Source: Phycisphaeraceae bacterium
GTDB taxonomy: Bacteria; Planctomycetota; Phycisphaerae; Phycisphaerales; UBA1924
Assembly: GCA_019636535.1 (NCBI GenBank)
Contig: JAHBXK010000026.1
Location: forward strand, 1 to 49,280
DNA: 49,280 nt
Direction of reading: 5' to 3'
Each line of letters begins with the position of its first letter. The stretch's first letter is position 1. This document shows positions 1-10,477 of the stretch, in pieces. The notes beneath the pieces are model-generated. The model was not told the DNA's origin. It saw only the letters and a list, made by a program, of their open reading frames with translations, and searched no databases. The position numbers and the translations under genes were made by a program.

Positions 1-63
1 CACCCCCGCTCGCTCCAAAAACAACAACCGCGCACCCGCCTTCTCAGGCGATGCGCTCGGCAT
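1..63 (-). CDS. possible 5' end of a gene running off the left edge
   Basis: A minus-strand ATG at 63 opens a frame with no stop before the window edge, beginning MPSASPEKAGARLLFLERAG. Purine-rich sequence containing GGAG lies about 11-12 bases upstream. Only 21 codons are visible, so no product can be named and the frame may be chance. Confidence 0.2.
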   Translation of the reverse strand, partial: MPSASPEKAGARLLFLERAGV

Positions 64-127
64 CACGCCTCAACGCTCCTTCTTCCGCTCACCCGAGCAT
101 CCACAACCGCCGAACCGCGATCCTCGC

Positions 128-211
128 TCAGCACAACGCGATGAAACTCAGCACCGCAAGGATCACCAGTTTCTTCCGGTTGTCCGTCAGTTTGGTAAGG
201 GCTGCGACCAT
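128..211 (-). CDS. possible 27-residue hydrophobic small protein
   Basis: A short minus-strand frame begins with ATG at 211 and reads MVAALTKLTDNRKKLVILAV followed by LSFIALC and a TGA. It has a basic amphipathic start followed by a hydrophobic stretch, like a tiny membrane peptide. A Shine-Dalgarno-like GGAG lies 8 bases before the ATG, which is the main reason to list it. It lies in the otherwise gene-free 5' region of the window. I do not recognise it, and chance cannot be excluded. Confidence 0.28.
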   Translation of the reverse strand: MVAALTKLTDNRKKLVILAVLSFIALC

Positions 212-351
212 GGGCTGATCTCCGGATGTCTGCCAAGACTCCGTTCAAGTCCCATGCCAGGCCGCCTTGCCCGACTGACCGCCCCCGAAAACCCGCGAGG
301 CCCGCCCCACGCCCCGGTTTTCCCGGCCCCCGACCGTGTACAGAATACCCC

Positions 352-2376
352 ATGCACGCCACGTTGCACACACACCACGCGCCCCGTCGTCCCCGATCAA
401 CACCCCTCCGCCCGCTCACCCTCCTCTTGGCCCTCTTCGCCGCGGTCTTTTCGGACGCTCACCTCCACGCGGCCCGCGCCTTCGAGCCCCCCGCCCCCGA
501 TGCGGCCATGGCCGCCTACCAACTCGCCGAGCGCGCGGTCCGTTCCTGGACCCCCCTCCCCGAGAACCCCGATGCCGATTCGCTCCCCCTCGTCCGCCGG
601 CTCGCGGGCCAGGCCGAGGCGCTCGGCGCTGCGCCCGCCCCCATCGCCGGCGTCCACCTCCAGTTGCGCCTCGACGGACGAACCATCGCCCGCCCCGCGC
701 TCCTGCGCGCCTCCCTCCCGCCCTCGATCGACGACCGCCGCGCCGTCGCCTACGCACTCCTCCGCGACTGCGTCAACGCGGCACTCGCGCAGGCCGAGAG
801 CCGCATGGAAGTCCCAAACGATGCGCTCCGCGATCAGAACCTCCGCGAGCGCGCCCGCGCGGTCCGCATCTCCATCGAACTCGCTGCGCCCCCCGTCCCC
901 ATGCACGCGCGCACCTGGGCCGACGCCGTCGTCGAACTCGATCCCGGGCTCCACGGCATCGCCGTCCTCCGCAACGCCGACCGCGAACTCCGCCCCGTCT
1001 TCCCAAGCGCCATGCTCTCCAGCGGCCAACTCCCCGCGCGTTCCCTCAGCGCCCTCATCGCCGCCACCATCGGTGAGGGCGGCGCTGCGGCCGCGCTCGA
1101 CCAGCCGGCCAAGGTCGCCGCCGAACACCAACTCACCCTCCTCCGCTTCCGCACCACCCACCTCGCCCAGGGCTACGACCCCTCCGGCGTGGAGGATGCG
1201 ACCCCCTCCTTCCTCTTCCGCGGCGCGCGAACCGTCCCACTCGCCGAGATCCGCCTCGACTCGCTCCGCACCGCCGCCGACCGCGCGGCCGAGCACCTCA
1301 TCGCGCGCCTCGAACCCGCCACCCGCGCCCGCCCCGTCACCGCCGACCTCCGCCCCTGGCTCAACCCCTCATCCCCCTCCGAGCCCGCCGAGACCCACGA
1401 ACTCGCCCTCGCCGCCCTCGCCCTCGCCAACCACGCCTCCGCCCCAACCGTCAACGCATCCCTCGCCGATTCCGCCCGCCAGACCGCCCGCGCGGTCCTC
1501 CACCACTGCCGCGCAGCCCTCACCGCGCAGCAAGAACCCGACCCCATCGCCCTCGCCCTCGTCGTCGTCGCCACTTCCGAACTCGACCCCACCCCCACGT
1601 CACCCGACGCCGACTCGCAGACCACCGACTTCTGGCGCACGTGGGACACCGCCGTCACTACCCTCTTCACCCACCGTCCCGCCGCCGCCGCCGCCTCTTC
1701 CTTCGATCCCGCGCTCCCCCCGCCTGTCCGCGGCCTGCTCAGCGAGGCCATCGCCCGCCGCGCCGTCGCTGTCGGTTCTCCCGACCGCCTCGCGCAAGCC
1801 GACGCCGCAGTCTCCGCCGCCTTCGCCTCCGTCACCGCCGATCAACTCGTGTCGCTCATGCCCTGGCTCTCCCGCGCCGCCGCCATCCTCGCCGATCACG
1901 CGCGCGACGACACCCCGCTCCGCTCCGCGCTCCCCAGCGCGGTGGCGCTCCGCGACATGCGCGAGCGCATCTGGAACCACCAACTCCAACTCGCCGACGC
2001 CGGCGCCGACGCACCCGACTTCGTGGGCGGAATCGTCTTCACCGCGCCGGGAGCCTCGCCCCTCCCCACGTGGCAGTGCTTCCGCCCCATCGTCTCGCTC
2101 GCCCGCGCGCTCGCCGACGACCGACTCACCGATGAGCCCGAGCGCGCCCGCGAACTCGCCCGCCTCGGCAACGCCCTCCGCTTTGTCCGCCAACTCCAGA
2201 CCGATGAGCACGCCGCGTGGTCCGCAACTTCCCCGCGCCTCGTCCTCGGCGGCTTCCGCGCAGCGCCCTGGGATCACGCCATGCCCATCGACGCCTCGTC
2301 CTTCGGCCTGCTCTGTCTCAGCGAGTCCATCCGCTCGCTCAGCGCCCTCTCAGATGCCCCGAACGACGACAAATGA
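352..2376 (+). CDS. large secreted protein of unknown function
   Basis: I do not recognise this 674-residue protein. The ATG at 352 is preferred over the in-frame ATG at 226 because it places a signal peptide near the start: a basic stretch (residues about 11-18) followed by LTLLLALFAAVF and an Ala-rich cleavage region ending near HAARA. The mature part is Ala-, Pro- and Arg-rich with helical stretches, few cysteines and no motif I can name. Codons strongly favour C in third position, matching gyrA next door, so it looks native. It is followed by a 212-base gap containing the gyrA leader. The export prediction is reasonable; the function is unknown. Confidence 0.7.
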   Translation: MHATLHTHHAPRRPRSTPLRPLTLLLALFAAVFSDAHLHAARAFEPPAPDAAMAAYQLAERAVRSWTPLPENPDADSLPLVRRLAGQAEALGAAPAPIAGVHLQLRLDGRTIARPALLRASLPPSIDDRRAVAYALLRDCVNAALAQAESRMEVPNDALRDQNLRERARAVRISIELAAPPVPMHARTWADAVVELDPGLHGIAVLRNADRELRPVFPSAMLSSGQLPARSLSALIAATIGEGGAAAALDQPAKVAAEHQLTLLRFRTTHLAQGYDPSGVEDATPSFLFRGARTVPLAEIRLDSLRTAADRAAEHLIARLEPATRARPVTADLRPWLNPSSPSEPAETHELALAALALANHASAPTVNASLADSARQTARAVLHHCRAALTAQQEPDPIALALVVVATSELDPTPTSPDADSQTTDFWRTWDTAVTTLFTHRPAAAAASSFDPALPPPVRGLLSEAIARRAVAVGSPDRLAQADAAVSAAFASVTADQLVSLMPWLSRAAAILADHARDDTPLRSALPSAVALRDMRERIWNHQLQLADAGADAPDFVGGIVFTAPGASPLPTWQCFRPIVSLARALADDRLTDEPERARELARLGNALRFVRQLQTDEHAAWSATSPRLVLGGFRAAPWDHAMPIDASSFGLLCLSESIRSLSALSDAPNDDK

Positions 2377-2489
2377 TGCGCTCGTCCCCTGCCCCGTTCC
2401 CGCCCCACCAACCCCATCCCCCCACCACCGATCAGATTCCAATCAAAACCCAACCATACGCCCCCCTCCCGCCGCCAACTTCTTCACTT

Positions 2490-2541
2490 GCCTAATATAG
2501 ATAGCAAATCACCCCTGACGACCGATCGTCGTTGTCAGGGG
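2490..2541 (+). promoter_or_regulatory. AT-rich promoter-like patch and leader hairpin before gyrA
   Basis: The 2377-2588 intergenic region is GC-rich except for an AT-rich patch at 2488-2510 that contains TAATAT (2493-2498), a plausible -10 box. No convincing -35 box is seen 16-18 bases upstream. Just downstream is an inverted repeat with arms CCCCTGAC (2512-2519) and GTCAGGGG (2534-2541); the interior can partly pair too. If transcription starts near 2505, this hairpin sits at the extreme 5' end of the gyrA mRNA. No T-run follows, so it is not a standard terminator. Confidence 0.4.
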
Positions 2542-2588
2542 GTTCACTCGACTTTCACACTCCCAAGCGCTGGCCAGGAGCGGCACGG

Positions 2589-5531
<2,943 letters not shown>

Positions 5532-5578
5532 CGCCGGCCCTCCCCACCTTCCGCCCGACTTCTGGTAGACTCAACACC

Positions 5579-5998
5579 ATGCCGACCGAGTGGGCCGAAG
5601 GCATCCTCCTCAGCGACCTCGCCGACGAGCCCGAACTCTCCGAAGAGTTCGCCGCCATCTTCTCGCGCATCAAGGGCCTCCCTCACGAGCCCGGCTCCAC
5701 ACACGCCGATTCCCTCGACGCCGATCCCTCCTCCTCCCCCCAACGCCCCGTCCCCCCGCCCGGCCACGTCCCCCCCCACGTCGTCCTCAACTTCCAGGGC
5801 GTCACCTACCTCAACTCCTCCCACATCGCCCAACTCCTCCGCATGCGGAAACTCCTCCACGAGCACAACCGCAAACTCGTCATCTGCGCCACCAACGACG
5901 AGGTCTGGTCCATGATGCTCCTCACCGGCCTCGACAAGGTCTTCGCCTTCGCGCCCGACACCATGACCGCCCTCGCCTCGGTCCAGATCGACAACTGA
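5579..5998 (+). CDS. STAS-domain protein (anti-sigma factor antagonist-like)
   Basis: This 139-residue protein ends in a STAS domain (about 67-139): a beta strand VVLNFQGVTYL, then NSSHIAQLLRMRKLL at the position of the DSSG phospho-loop of SpoIIAA/RsbV, then VICATNDEVW and LDKVF. Ser80 or Ser81 would be the phosphorylated residue. The N-terminal 66 residues are Pro/Ser-rich linker. In the family, the unphosphorylated form binds an anti-sigma kinase and a PP2C phosphatase reactivates it. Such a phosphatase lies 1.6 kb downstream at 6835-8202. It is 47 bases after gyrA and 45 before an ABC ATPase, so co-transcription is likely. The canonical Asp before the serines is Asn here. Confidence 0.8.
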   Translation: MPTEWAEGILLSDLADEPELSEEFAAIFSRIKGLPHEPGSTHADSLDADPSSSPQRPVPPPGHVPPHVVLNFQGVTYLNSSHIAQLLRMRKLLHEHNRKLVICATNDEVWSMMLLTGLDKVFAFAPDTMTALASVQIDN

Positions 5999-6043
5999 TC
6001 CCCCCCGCGGCCCACGGCCCACTCGCCGGTACAACACTCCCGA

Positions 6044-6847
6044 ATGACCACCTCGACCGAGCCACACCCCACGGCCGATGCGCAAACACGCGCCCCAGCC
6101 AAACCCATCGCCGATCTCCGCGGCATCCGCAAGACCTACTACAAGCCCGACGGCTCCGTCCTCGTCGACGCCGTCGGCCAGAACGGCGTCGGCATCGATC
6201 TGGTCATCCGCCAGGGCGAGTACATCGCCATCATGGGCTACAGCGGCTCCGGCAAGAGCACGCTCATGAACATCCTCGGCTGCCTCGACCGCCCCACCGC
6301 CGGAACCTACCTCCTCGACGGCAGAGACTGCGCCACCCTCCCCGACGAAGAACTCTCCCAACTCCGCGGCCGCAAGATCGGCTTCGTCTTCCAGGCCTTC
6401 AACCTCATCCCCGAACTCACCATCGTCGAGAACGTCGAGGTCCCCCTCTTCTACCAGCACGTCACGCGCCGCGAGCGACGCGACCGCGCGGTCAAGTCGC
6501 TCGAACTCGTCGGCCTCGGCGACCGCCTCTCCCACCGCCCGCGCGAACTCAGCGGCGGGCAGCAGCAGCGCACCGCCATCGCCCGCGCGCTGGTCACCAA
6601 CCCCGTCATCCTCATGGCCGATGAGCCCACCGGCAACCTCGACTCCCAGACCGGCGCCCAGATCCTCCAGACCATCGAGCAACTCCACGACGCCGGCATG
6701 ACCATCGTCATGGTCACCCACGACGACCGCATCTCCAACCGCTGCGAACGAATCGTCCGCCTCAAGGACGGACTCATCGAGAGCGATGCGCTCACCGCAC
6801 GCGGAAGCGCCAGACGCGGCATCCTCACCGCCGATCAACCGGCATAA
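6044..6847 (+). CDS. ABC transporter ATP-binding protein, LolD/MacB type
   Basis: A 267-residue cytoplasmic ATPase with a complete nucleotide-binding domain: Walker A GYSGSGKS (65-72), Q-loop Gln117 in FVFQAFNLIPELT, signature LSGGQ (169-173), Walker B ILMADEP (Asp193, Glu194) and H-loop His226 in MVTHD. NILGCLDRPT and DEPTGNLDSQTG are typical of the MacB/LolD/FtsE group, which extracts lipoproteins or works with FtsX-like permeases. No permease gene is adjacent, so the partner must be elsewhere. It follows the STAS gene by 45 bases, and its last 13 bases overlap the tail of the convergent phosphatase gene. Confidence 0.9.
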   Translation: MTTSTEPHPTADAQTRAPAKPIADLRGIRKTYYKPDGSVLVDAVGQNGVGIDLVIRQGEYIAIMGYSGSGKSTLMNILGCLDRPTAGTYLLDGRDCATLPDEELSQLRGRKIGFVFQAFNLIPELTIVENVEVPLFYQHVTRRERRDRAVKSLELVGLGDRLSHRPRELSGGQQQRTAIARALVTNPVILMADEPTGNLDSQTGAQILQTIEQLHDAGMTIVMVTHDDRISNRCERIVRLKDGLIESDALTARGSARRGILTADQPA

Positions 6848-8202
6848 AGCCCGGCGGTGCCCTGCCCGCTTGCGCCCTGCGCACCCGCCGCCGACGCACC
6901 CCCGCTCACCCCGCGCAGCGGCTCCCGCCGACTCGTCGTCTGGAACCCGAGCACCGTCAGGTCGTCGTCCTGATGAAAACTCCCCGCCTGCGCGTCCAGC
7001 GTCGAGGCAAACCGCTCCATCGCCGTGTGCAGACTCTCGAGGCTCGCCCCGCGCCGCATCGCCGCCAGGGGCGCCATGTACGACTGCGCGTTCATCCTCG
7101 TCGCCGACGAAACGCTCCCGCCCACGCCGTCGCCCAGCCGACGCGACGAGAACGCCGTCTCGATCCCGTCCGAGTGAACCATCAGCAACTCGTCCTCTTC
7201 CAGCCTGATCGTCACCTGCTGATAGTCGAAGTCCTCCACCACGCCCAGCAGCATCCCCGAGACTTCCACGGGCCGCACGCCGTGACGCGACACACGCAGT
7301 GGCGGCGGGTGCCCCGCGCACGCCAGCGTGATCAGCCCCGTCCGTGTGTCGATCAGCCCGCACACCGCCGTCGCGAACCGCGCCGGCCCCGCGACCGAGG
7401 CGTGCAGTTCCGCGTTCAGCCGCTTCAGCGACTCCGCCGGCGGAACCAGCCGATACCCGCCCGCGTCGATCTCCTTCCGAGGAAGCGACCCGCTGATGTA
7501 CAGCGTCATCAGCGCGGCCGGCACGCCGTGCCCCATCGCGTCCGCCAGAAAGAACCCGACGTGATACTCGTCCAGCCGGCAGACGTCGTACGTGTCCCCC
7601 GACACAAACCCCGCCGGCCGGAACAGCACCGCCGACTCCAGCCCGTCCACCACCGGCATGTGCTTCGGCAAAAAATCCCGCTGCACCCGCGCCGCCAGCA
7701 GCAACTCCTGGTGCAGCCGGTCGATCTCCGCCGCCGTCTCACCCTGAAACGAGTGCGCCATCCGCAGGTTCTGCTCCAGCCCCTTCACCATCGTCTGACG
7801 CTGCGCAAGCGCAAACACCGCCGACGCGACCGCCTCCGCCGCCGTCTCCACCGGCTGCACAATCACGTGCCCGGGATGAAACCCGCTCAGCCGCGAAACC
7901 TCGCCGCGCACCAGCATCAGCGCAGGCACGTTGTGCTGCTGCAACAGGTCCAGCGCGCGATACAACGACGTGTCCGCCGGGTCCTTCGCCGGCGCAAGCA
8001 CCGCCGCGTCCCACCGCTTCAGCGAAGACAACGCCTTCGGATCCGTCAGCAATTCATCCGCCGTCACCAGGTCCAGCCGCGGCGGACCCGCGTACGACGG
8101 CCAATGCCGAAACAGCCGATCCCACCACCCCGGCCTGGTCGCCTCGGAGTCGTCGGCCGCGATGAGCGCGATCGTGTTGGGCACCATGCGTCGGCCGTCC
8201 AT
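6835..8202 (-). CDS. SpoIIE/RsbU-type PP2C serine phosphatase
   Basis: A 455-residue protein. Residues about 10-115 resemble a degenerate receiver-like alpha/beta domain (DAAVLAPAKDP, PALMLV). A helical, probably coiled-coil linker spans about 130-180, and a SpoIIE phosphatase domain follows. Metal ligands are visible as SGDTYD (Asp203, Asp206), ADAMGHG (Asp221), HSDG (Asp345) and QDDDLTVL (411-418). Such enzymes dephosphorylate STAS antagonists in partner switching; the STAS gene at 5579 is the obvious candidate substrate. It is convergent with the ABC gene and lies 124 bases downstream of the DUF192 gene on the same strand. An in-frame ATG five codons in is an alternative start. Confidence 0.88.
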   Translation of the reverse strand: MDGRRMVPNTIALIAADDSEATRPGWWDRLFRHWPSYAGPPRLDLVTADELLTDPKALSSLKRWDAAVLAPAKDPADTSLYRALDLLQQHNVPALMLVRGEVSRLSGFHPGHVIVQPVETAAEAVASAVFALAQRQTMVKGLEQNLRMAHSFQGETAAEIDRLHQELLLAARVQRDFLPKHMPVVDGLESAVLFRPAGFVSGDTYDVCRLDEYHVGFFLADAMGHGVPAALMTLYISGSLPRKEIDAGGYRLVPPAESLKRLNAELHASVAGPARFATAVCGLIDTRTGLITLACAGHPPPLRVSRHGVRPVEVSGMLLGVVEDFDYQQVTIRLEEDELLMVHSDGIETAFSSRRLGDGVGGSVSSATRMNAQSYMAPLAAMRRGASLESLHTAMERFASTLDAQAGSFHQDDDLTVLGFQTTSRREPLRGVSGGASAAGAQGASGQGTAGLYAG

Positions 8203-8326
8203 GCTCGCCCGGCCCGCCGCCCGAGCGGATCAGCCCGCCCGAACGTCTCCAAAGCGGCGTCCAAACGCCGGGGGCTTCCGTGCCCCGACACGCCGCCCAA
8301 ACGGTCCGAACCGAACAGCAATCGGC

Positions 8327-9010
8327 CTACTTCGCCTGCTTCTTGAGCCCCGCGATGTCCATCCGAACCAGATCCCCCTCCTTCAGTTTCAACCGCCGGA
8401 TCGACCCGGGGGCCAGTTCCACCGCCAGCCCGCACCGATACCGCGACGAGTACTTCTTCGCCCGCGCGTCGTAATCCCGGTCAGACTCCCCCTCCAGCCG
8501 ACGTTCCACCTTCATCTCGTGCATCGTCAGGATCCGCCCGCCCTCGTCCAGATACAGAATGTCCATGTCCGTCAGGCAGTCCCCCATCCAGAAGTTCTGA
8601 ACCATGAACAGGCTCGGCGGGAACACGAACACCATCCCACCCGATTCGTCGATCGACTCGCGCGCCATCATCCCGATCCGCCGGCTCTCCGGCGTCGCCG
8701 CCACCTCCAACTTGAACTTCTTCCCTCCGATCGTCGCCTCCGTCGTCGGCAGCCCCGTGTTCGGCTTCACCGTCACCTCGGCGTACCTCGGCTCTTCCTT
8801 CTTCTTCTCCGCTTCGCCCGCGCTGCCGCCGGTGGCGCTGCTCCCTCCCGCCGGCTTCTGCTCCTTCTCCGCCGACTTCCCCGGCTCGCGACCCCCGCCC
8901 GATGAGCCGCCGTCACCGCACCCGCCCACGAACACCGCCGCGCAAGCGGCCAGCACCACCGCGCAAGCGCCCGGCCGGTGCGCACACGTCCGCACTCTCC
9001 CGCCCCTCAT
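8327..9010 (-). CDS. DUF192-family lipoprotein
   Basis: A 227-residue putative lipoprotein: a hydrophobic stretch ends in VGGC, followed by a Gly/Ser/Lys-rich linker, then a DUF192 domain (FKLEVAATPESRRIGMM, GMVFVFP, FWMGDCLTDMDILYLDEGG, and near the end AVELAPGSIRRLKLKEGDLV). The biochemical function of DUF192 is not established. The ATG at 9010 overlaps the gluQ stop as ATGA, the usual sign of translational coupling; an ATG at 9031 would lengthen it by seven residues. The lipobox has Gly at -2, which is not ideal. Confidence 0.82.
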   Translation of the reverse strand: MRGGRVRTCAHRPGACAVVLAACAAVFVGGCGDGGSSGGGREPGKSAEKEQKPAGGSSATGGSAGEAEKKKEEPRYAEVTVKPNTGLPTTEATIGGKKFKLEVAATPESRRIGMMARESIDESGGMVFVFPPSLFMVQNFWMGDCLTDMDILYLDEGGRILTMHEMKVERRLEGESDRDYDARAKKYSSRYRCGLAVELAPGSIRRLKLKEGDLVRMDIAGLKKQAK

Positions 9011-9984
9011 CGCGCAGCACTCATCAGCCATGCGTCATCCTCCGCCGTGAAAGTGATCGGCTCCTTCGCAATCCTATCGACCCGCAGCCCATCCAAGAAC
9101 TCCCGCGCGCTCAACACCCCGCGCTGCGGAATCACGCCGCACCAGTGCGCGCACAACCCGATCACCGCCTCCGCCGGCACGCCCCGCGCTCGATACGCGT
9201 CCAGCCGCGTGTCCCCGTGCCGCTTCGCCAGCCGACGACCGTCCTCCCCCACCACCAGCGGCAGATGCCAGTACCGCGGCTCGTCCTCCCACCCGAGCGC
9301 GCGATACAGCAGCAATTGCCGGGCCGCCGAGTCTACAAGGTCGTCCCCGCGCACCACGTCCGTCACCCCCTGCCGGTGATCGTCCACCACCACCGCCAGT
9401 TGATACGCAGGCACCCCGCGCTTCGTCCACACCAGAAAATCGCCGATCGTCCGCGCGGGCTCCGGCGCGCGCGCACCCGCGAACGCGTCCACAAACTCCA
9501 CGCGCCCCGGCTCAGTCGCGAACCGCCAGTTCCGCTCTCGCGACCACCCCGCCCACGCACGCCCCACCTCAAACCCCGCAGGTCGCAACTCCGGCCCGAA
9601 CCGCGTCTCGTGATCCCCCTCCTGCGGCGCGCTCGCCGACGCAGCCGCCTCGATCTGCGTCCGCGACAATTCGCACGGATACACCACCCCCGCCGCGCGC
9701 AGCCGCTCCATCGCCCCCTCGTGCGCCCCGATCTCCGCCGACTGAATCACCGGCCCCTCGTCCCAATCCATCCCCAGCCACGACAGCGTCTCCGGCACGC
9801 CGCGAACCGTCTCCGCCTTCACCCGCGGGGTGTCGAAGTCCTCGATCCTCAGAACAACCTTCCACCCCTCCCGCCGTGCAAGCGCCCAGTTGATCAAAAA
9901 CGTGCGCGCATTCCCCAGATGCAAAGCCCCGGTCGGCGACGGCGCCAGCCGCGTCACGCGCTTAAGTCCAGTATCTCGCGCCAC
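9007..9984 (-). CDS. gluQ: glutamyl-Q tRNA(Asp) synthetase
   Basis: A 325-residue class I synthetase without an anticodon-binding domain, matching GluQRS, which attaches glutamate to queuosine in tRNA-Asp. Near the N-terminus is RLAPSPTGALHLGNART (HIGH-like motif at about 21-25); later RIEDFDTPR, and a KMSKS-like RRLAKRHGD. The length is slightly above the usual 290-310. The zinc-binding segment of the family (several cysteines after VVYP) is reduced to a single Cys in YPCELSR. It heads a minus-strand group with the DUF192 gene (4-base overlap). The parS site lies about 80 bases upstream of its start. Confidence 0.9.
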   Translation of the reverse strand: MARDTGLKRVTRLAPSPTGALHLGNARTFLINWALARREGWKVVLRIEDFDTPRVKAETVRGVPETLSWLGMDWDEGPVIQSAEIGAHEGAMERLRAAGVVYPCELSRTQIEAAASASAPQEGDHETRFGPELRPAGFEVGRAWAGWSRERNWRFATEPGRVEFVDAFAGARAPEPARTIGDFLVWTKRGVPAYQLAVVVDDHRQGVTDVVRGDDLVDSAARQLLLYRALGWEDEPRYWHLPLVVGEDGRRLAKRHGDTRLDAYRARGVPAEAVIGLCAHWCGVIPQRGVLSAREFLDGLRVDRIAKEPITFTAEDDAWLMSAAR

Positions 9985-10062
9985 GCAACGATCCTAACCA
10001 ACCCACCAATCCACACCCGCTCCACAACTCCCCACCATTTTTCGGGCGCTTCGCAGAGGGGG

Positions 10063-10078
10063 TGTTCCACGTGGAACA
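10063..10078. other. parS centromere site (copy 1)
   Basis: The 16-mer TGTTCCACGTGGAACA is a perfect palindrome matching the bacterial parS consensus bound by ParB. It sits inside a longer palindrome with five G on the left and five C on the right (10058-10083). It lies between the divergent starts of gluQ and the pterin dehydratase gene, so a terminator role is unlikely. An identical copy is at 47371-47386. ParB family parS sites usually cluster near the replication origin. The parA and parB genes are not in the window. Confidence 0.88.
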
Positions 10079-10165
10079 CCCCCCTCCCCCCCCCGACCAA
10101 ATTTGCCACCTAGACTGGCCGGACGGCCTGAAAACGCGCAAGTCCTTTCCCCGCCGGAGAATGAG

Positions 10166-10453
10166 ATGGAACGACTGACCGAAGACCAGATCGCCAAGCG
10201 ACTCAAGTCCTTGCAGGAATGGAACTTGAACGGCGGCGAGATTCAGAGGACGTTCCAGTTCAAGGATTTTTTGGAATCGATGCGTTTTGTGAACCGGATT
10301 GCGGACGAAGCGGAGCGAGTTCAGCATCATCCGGACATTCTGGTCCGGTGGAACAAGGTGACGCTCACGCTGAGCACCCACGATGCGGGGGGGATCACGG
10401 AGAAGGATTTTTCGCTGGCCGCGCAGGCGGATGCGCTGGCGAAGGGGCCGTGA
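10166..10453 (+). CDS. pterin-4a-carbinolamine dehydratase
   Basis: A 95-residue cytoplasmic enzyme of the PCD/DCoH family, which dehydrates 4a-hydroxytetrahydropterin. The family signature is clear: VQHHPDILVRWNKVTLTLSTH, with His54 and His55 and the later His72. The ATG at 10166 is chosen because GGAG lies seven bases upstream and the protein then has the usual family length; an upstream in-frame ATG at 10103 would run back towards parS. No aromatic amino acid hydroxylase is nearby, so its pathway partner is unknown. It converges with the HNH gene across 24 bases. Confidence 0.9.
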   Translation: MERLTEDQIAKRLKSLQEWNLNGGEIQRTFQFKDFLESMRFVNRIADEAERVQHHPDILVRWNKVTLTLSTHDAGGITEKDFSLAAQADALAKGP

Positions 10454-10477
10454 TCGCGCAACGCGGCGCGAGATGCG

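Noticed and set aside
5579..6847. STAS plus ABC ATPase as an MlaB-MlaF lipid transport pair
   Set aside because: The ATPase has LSGGQQQR and DEPTGNLDS of the LolD/MacB type, not the MlaF sequence, and no MlaE or MlaD gene is near.
10058..10083. The parS palindrome read as a transcription terminator
   Set aside because: It lies upstream of both flanking genes (divergent starts), where no transcript would end, and it matches the ParB site consensus exactly.
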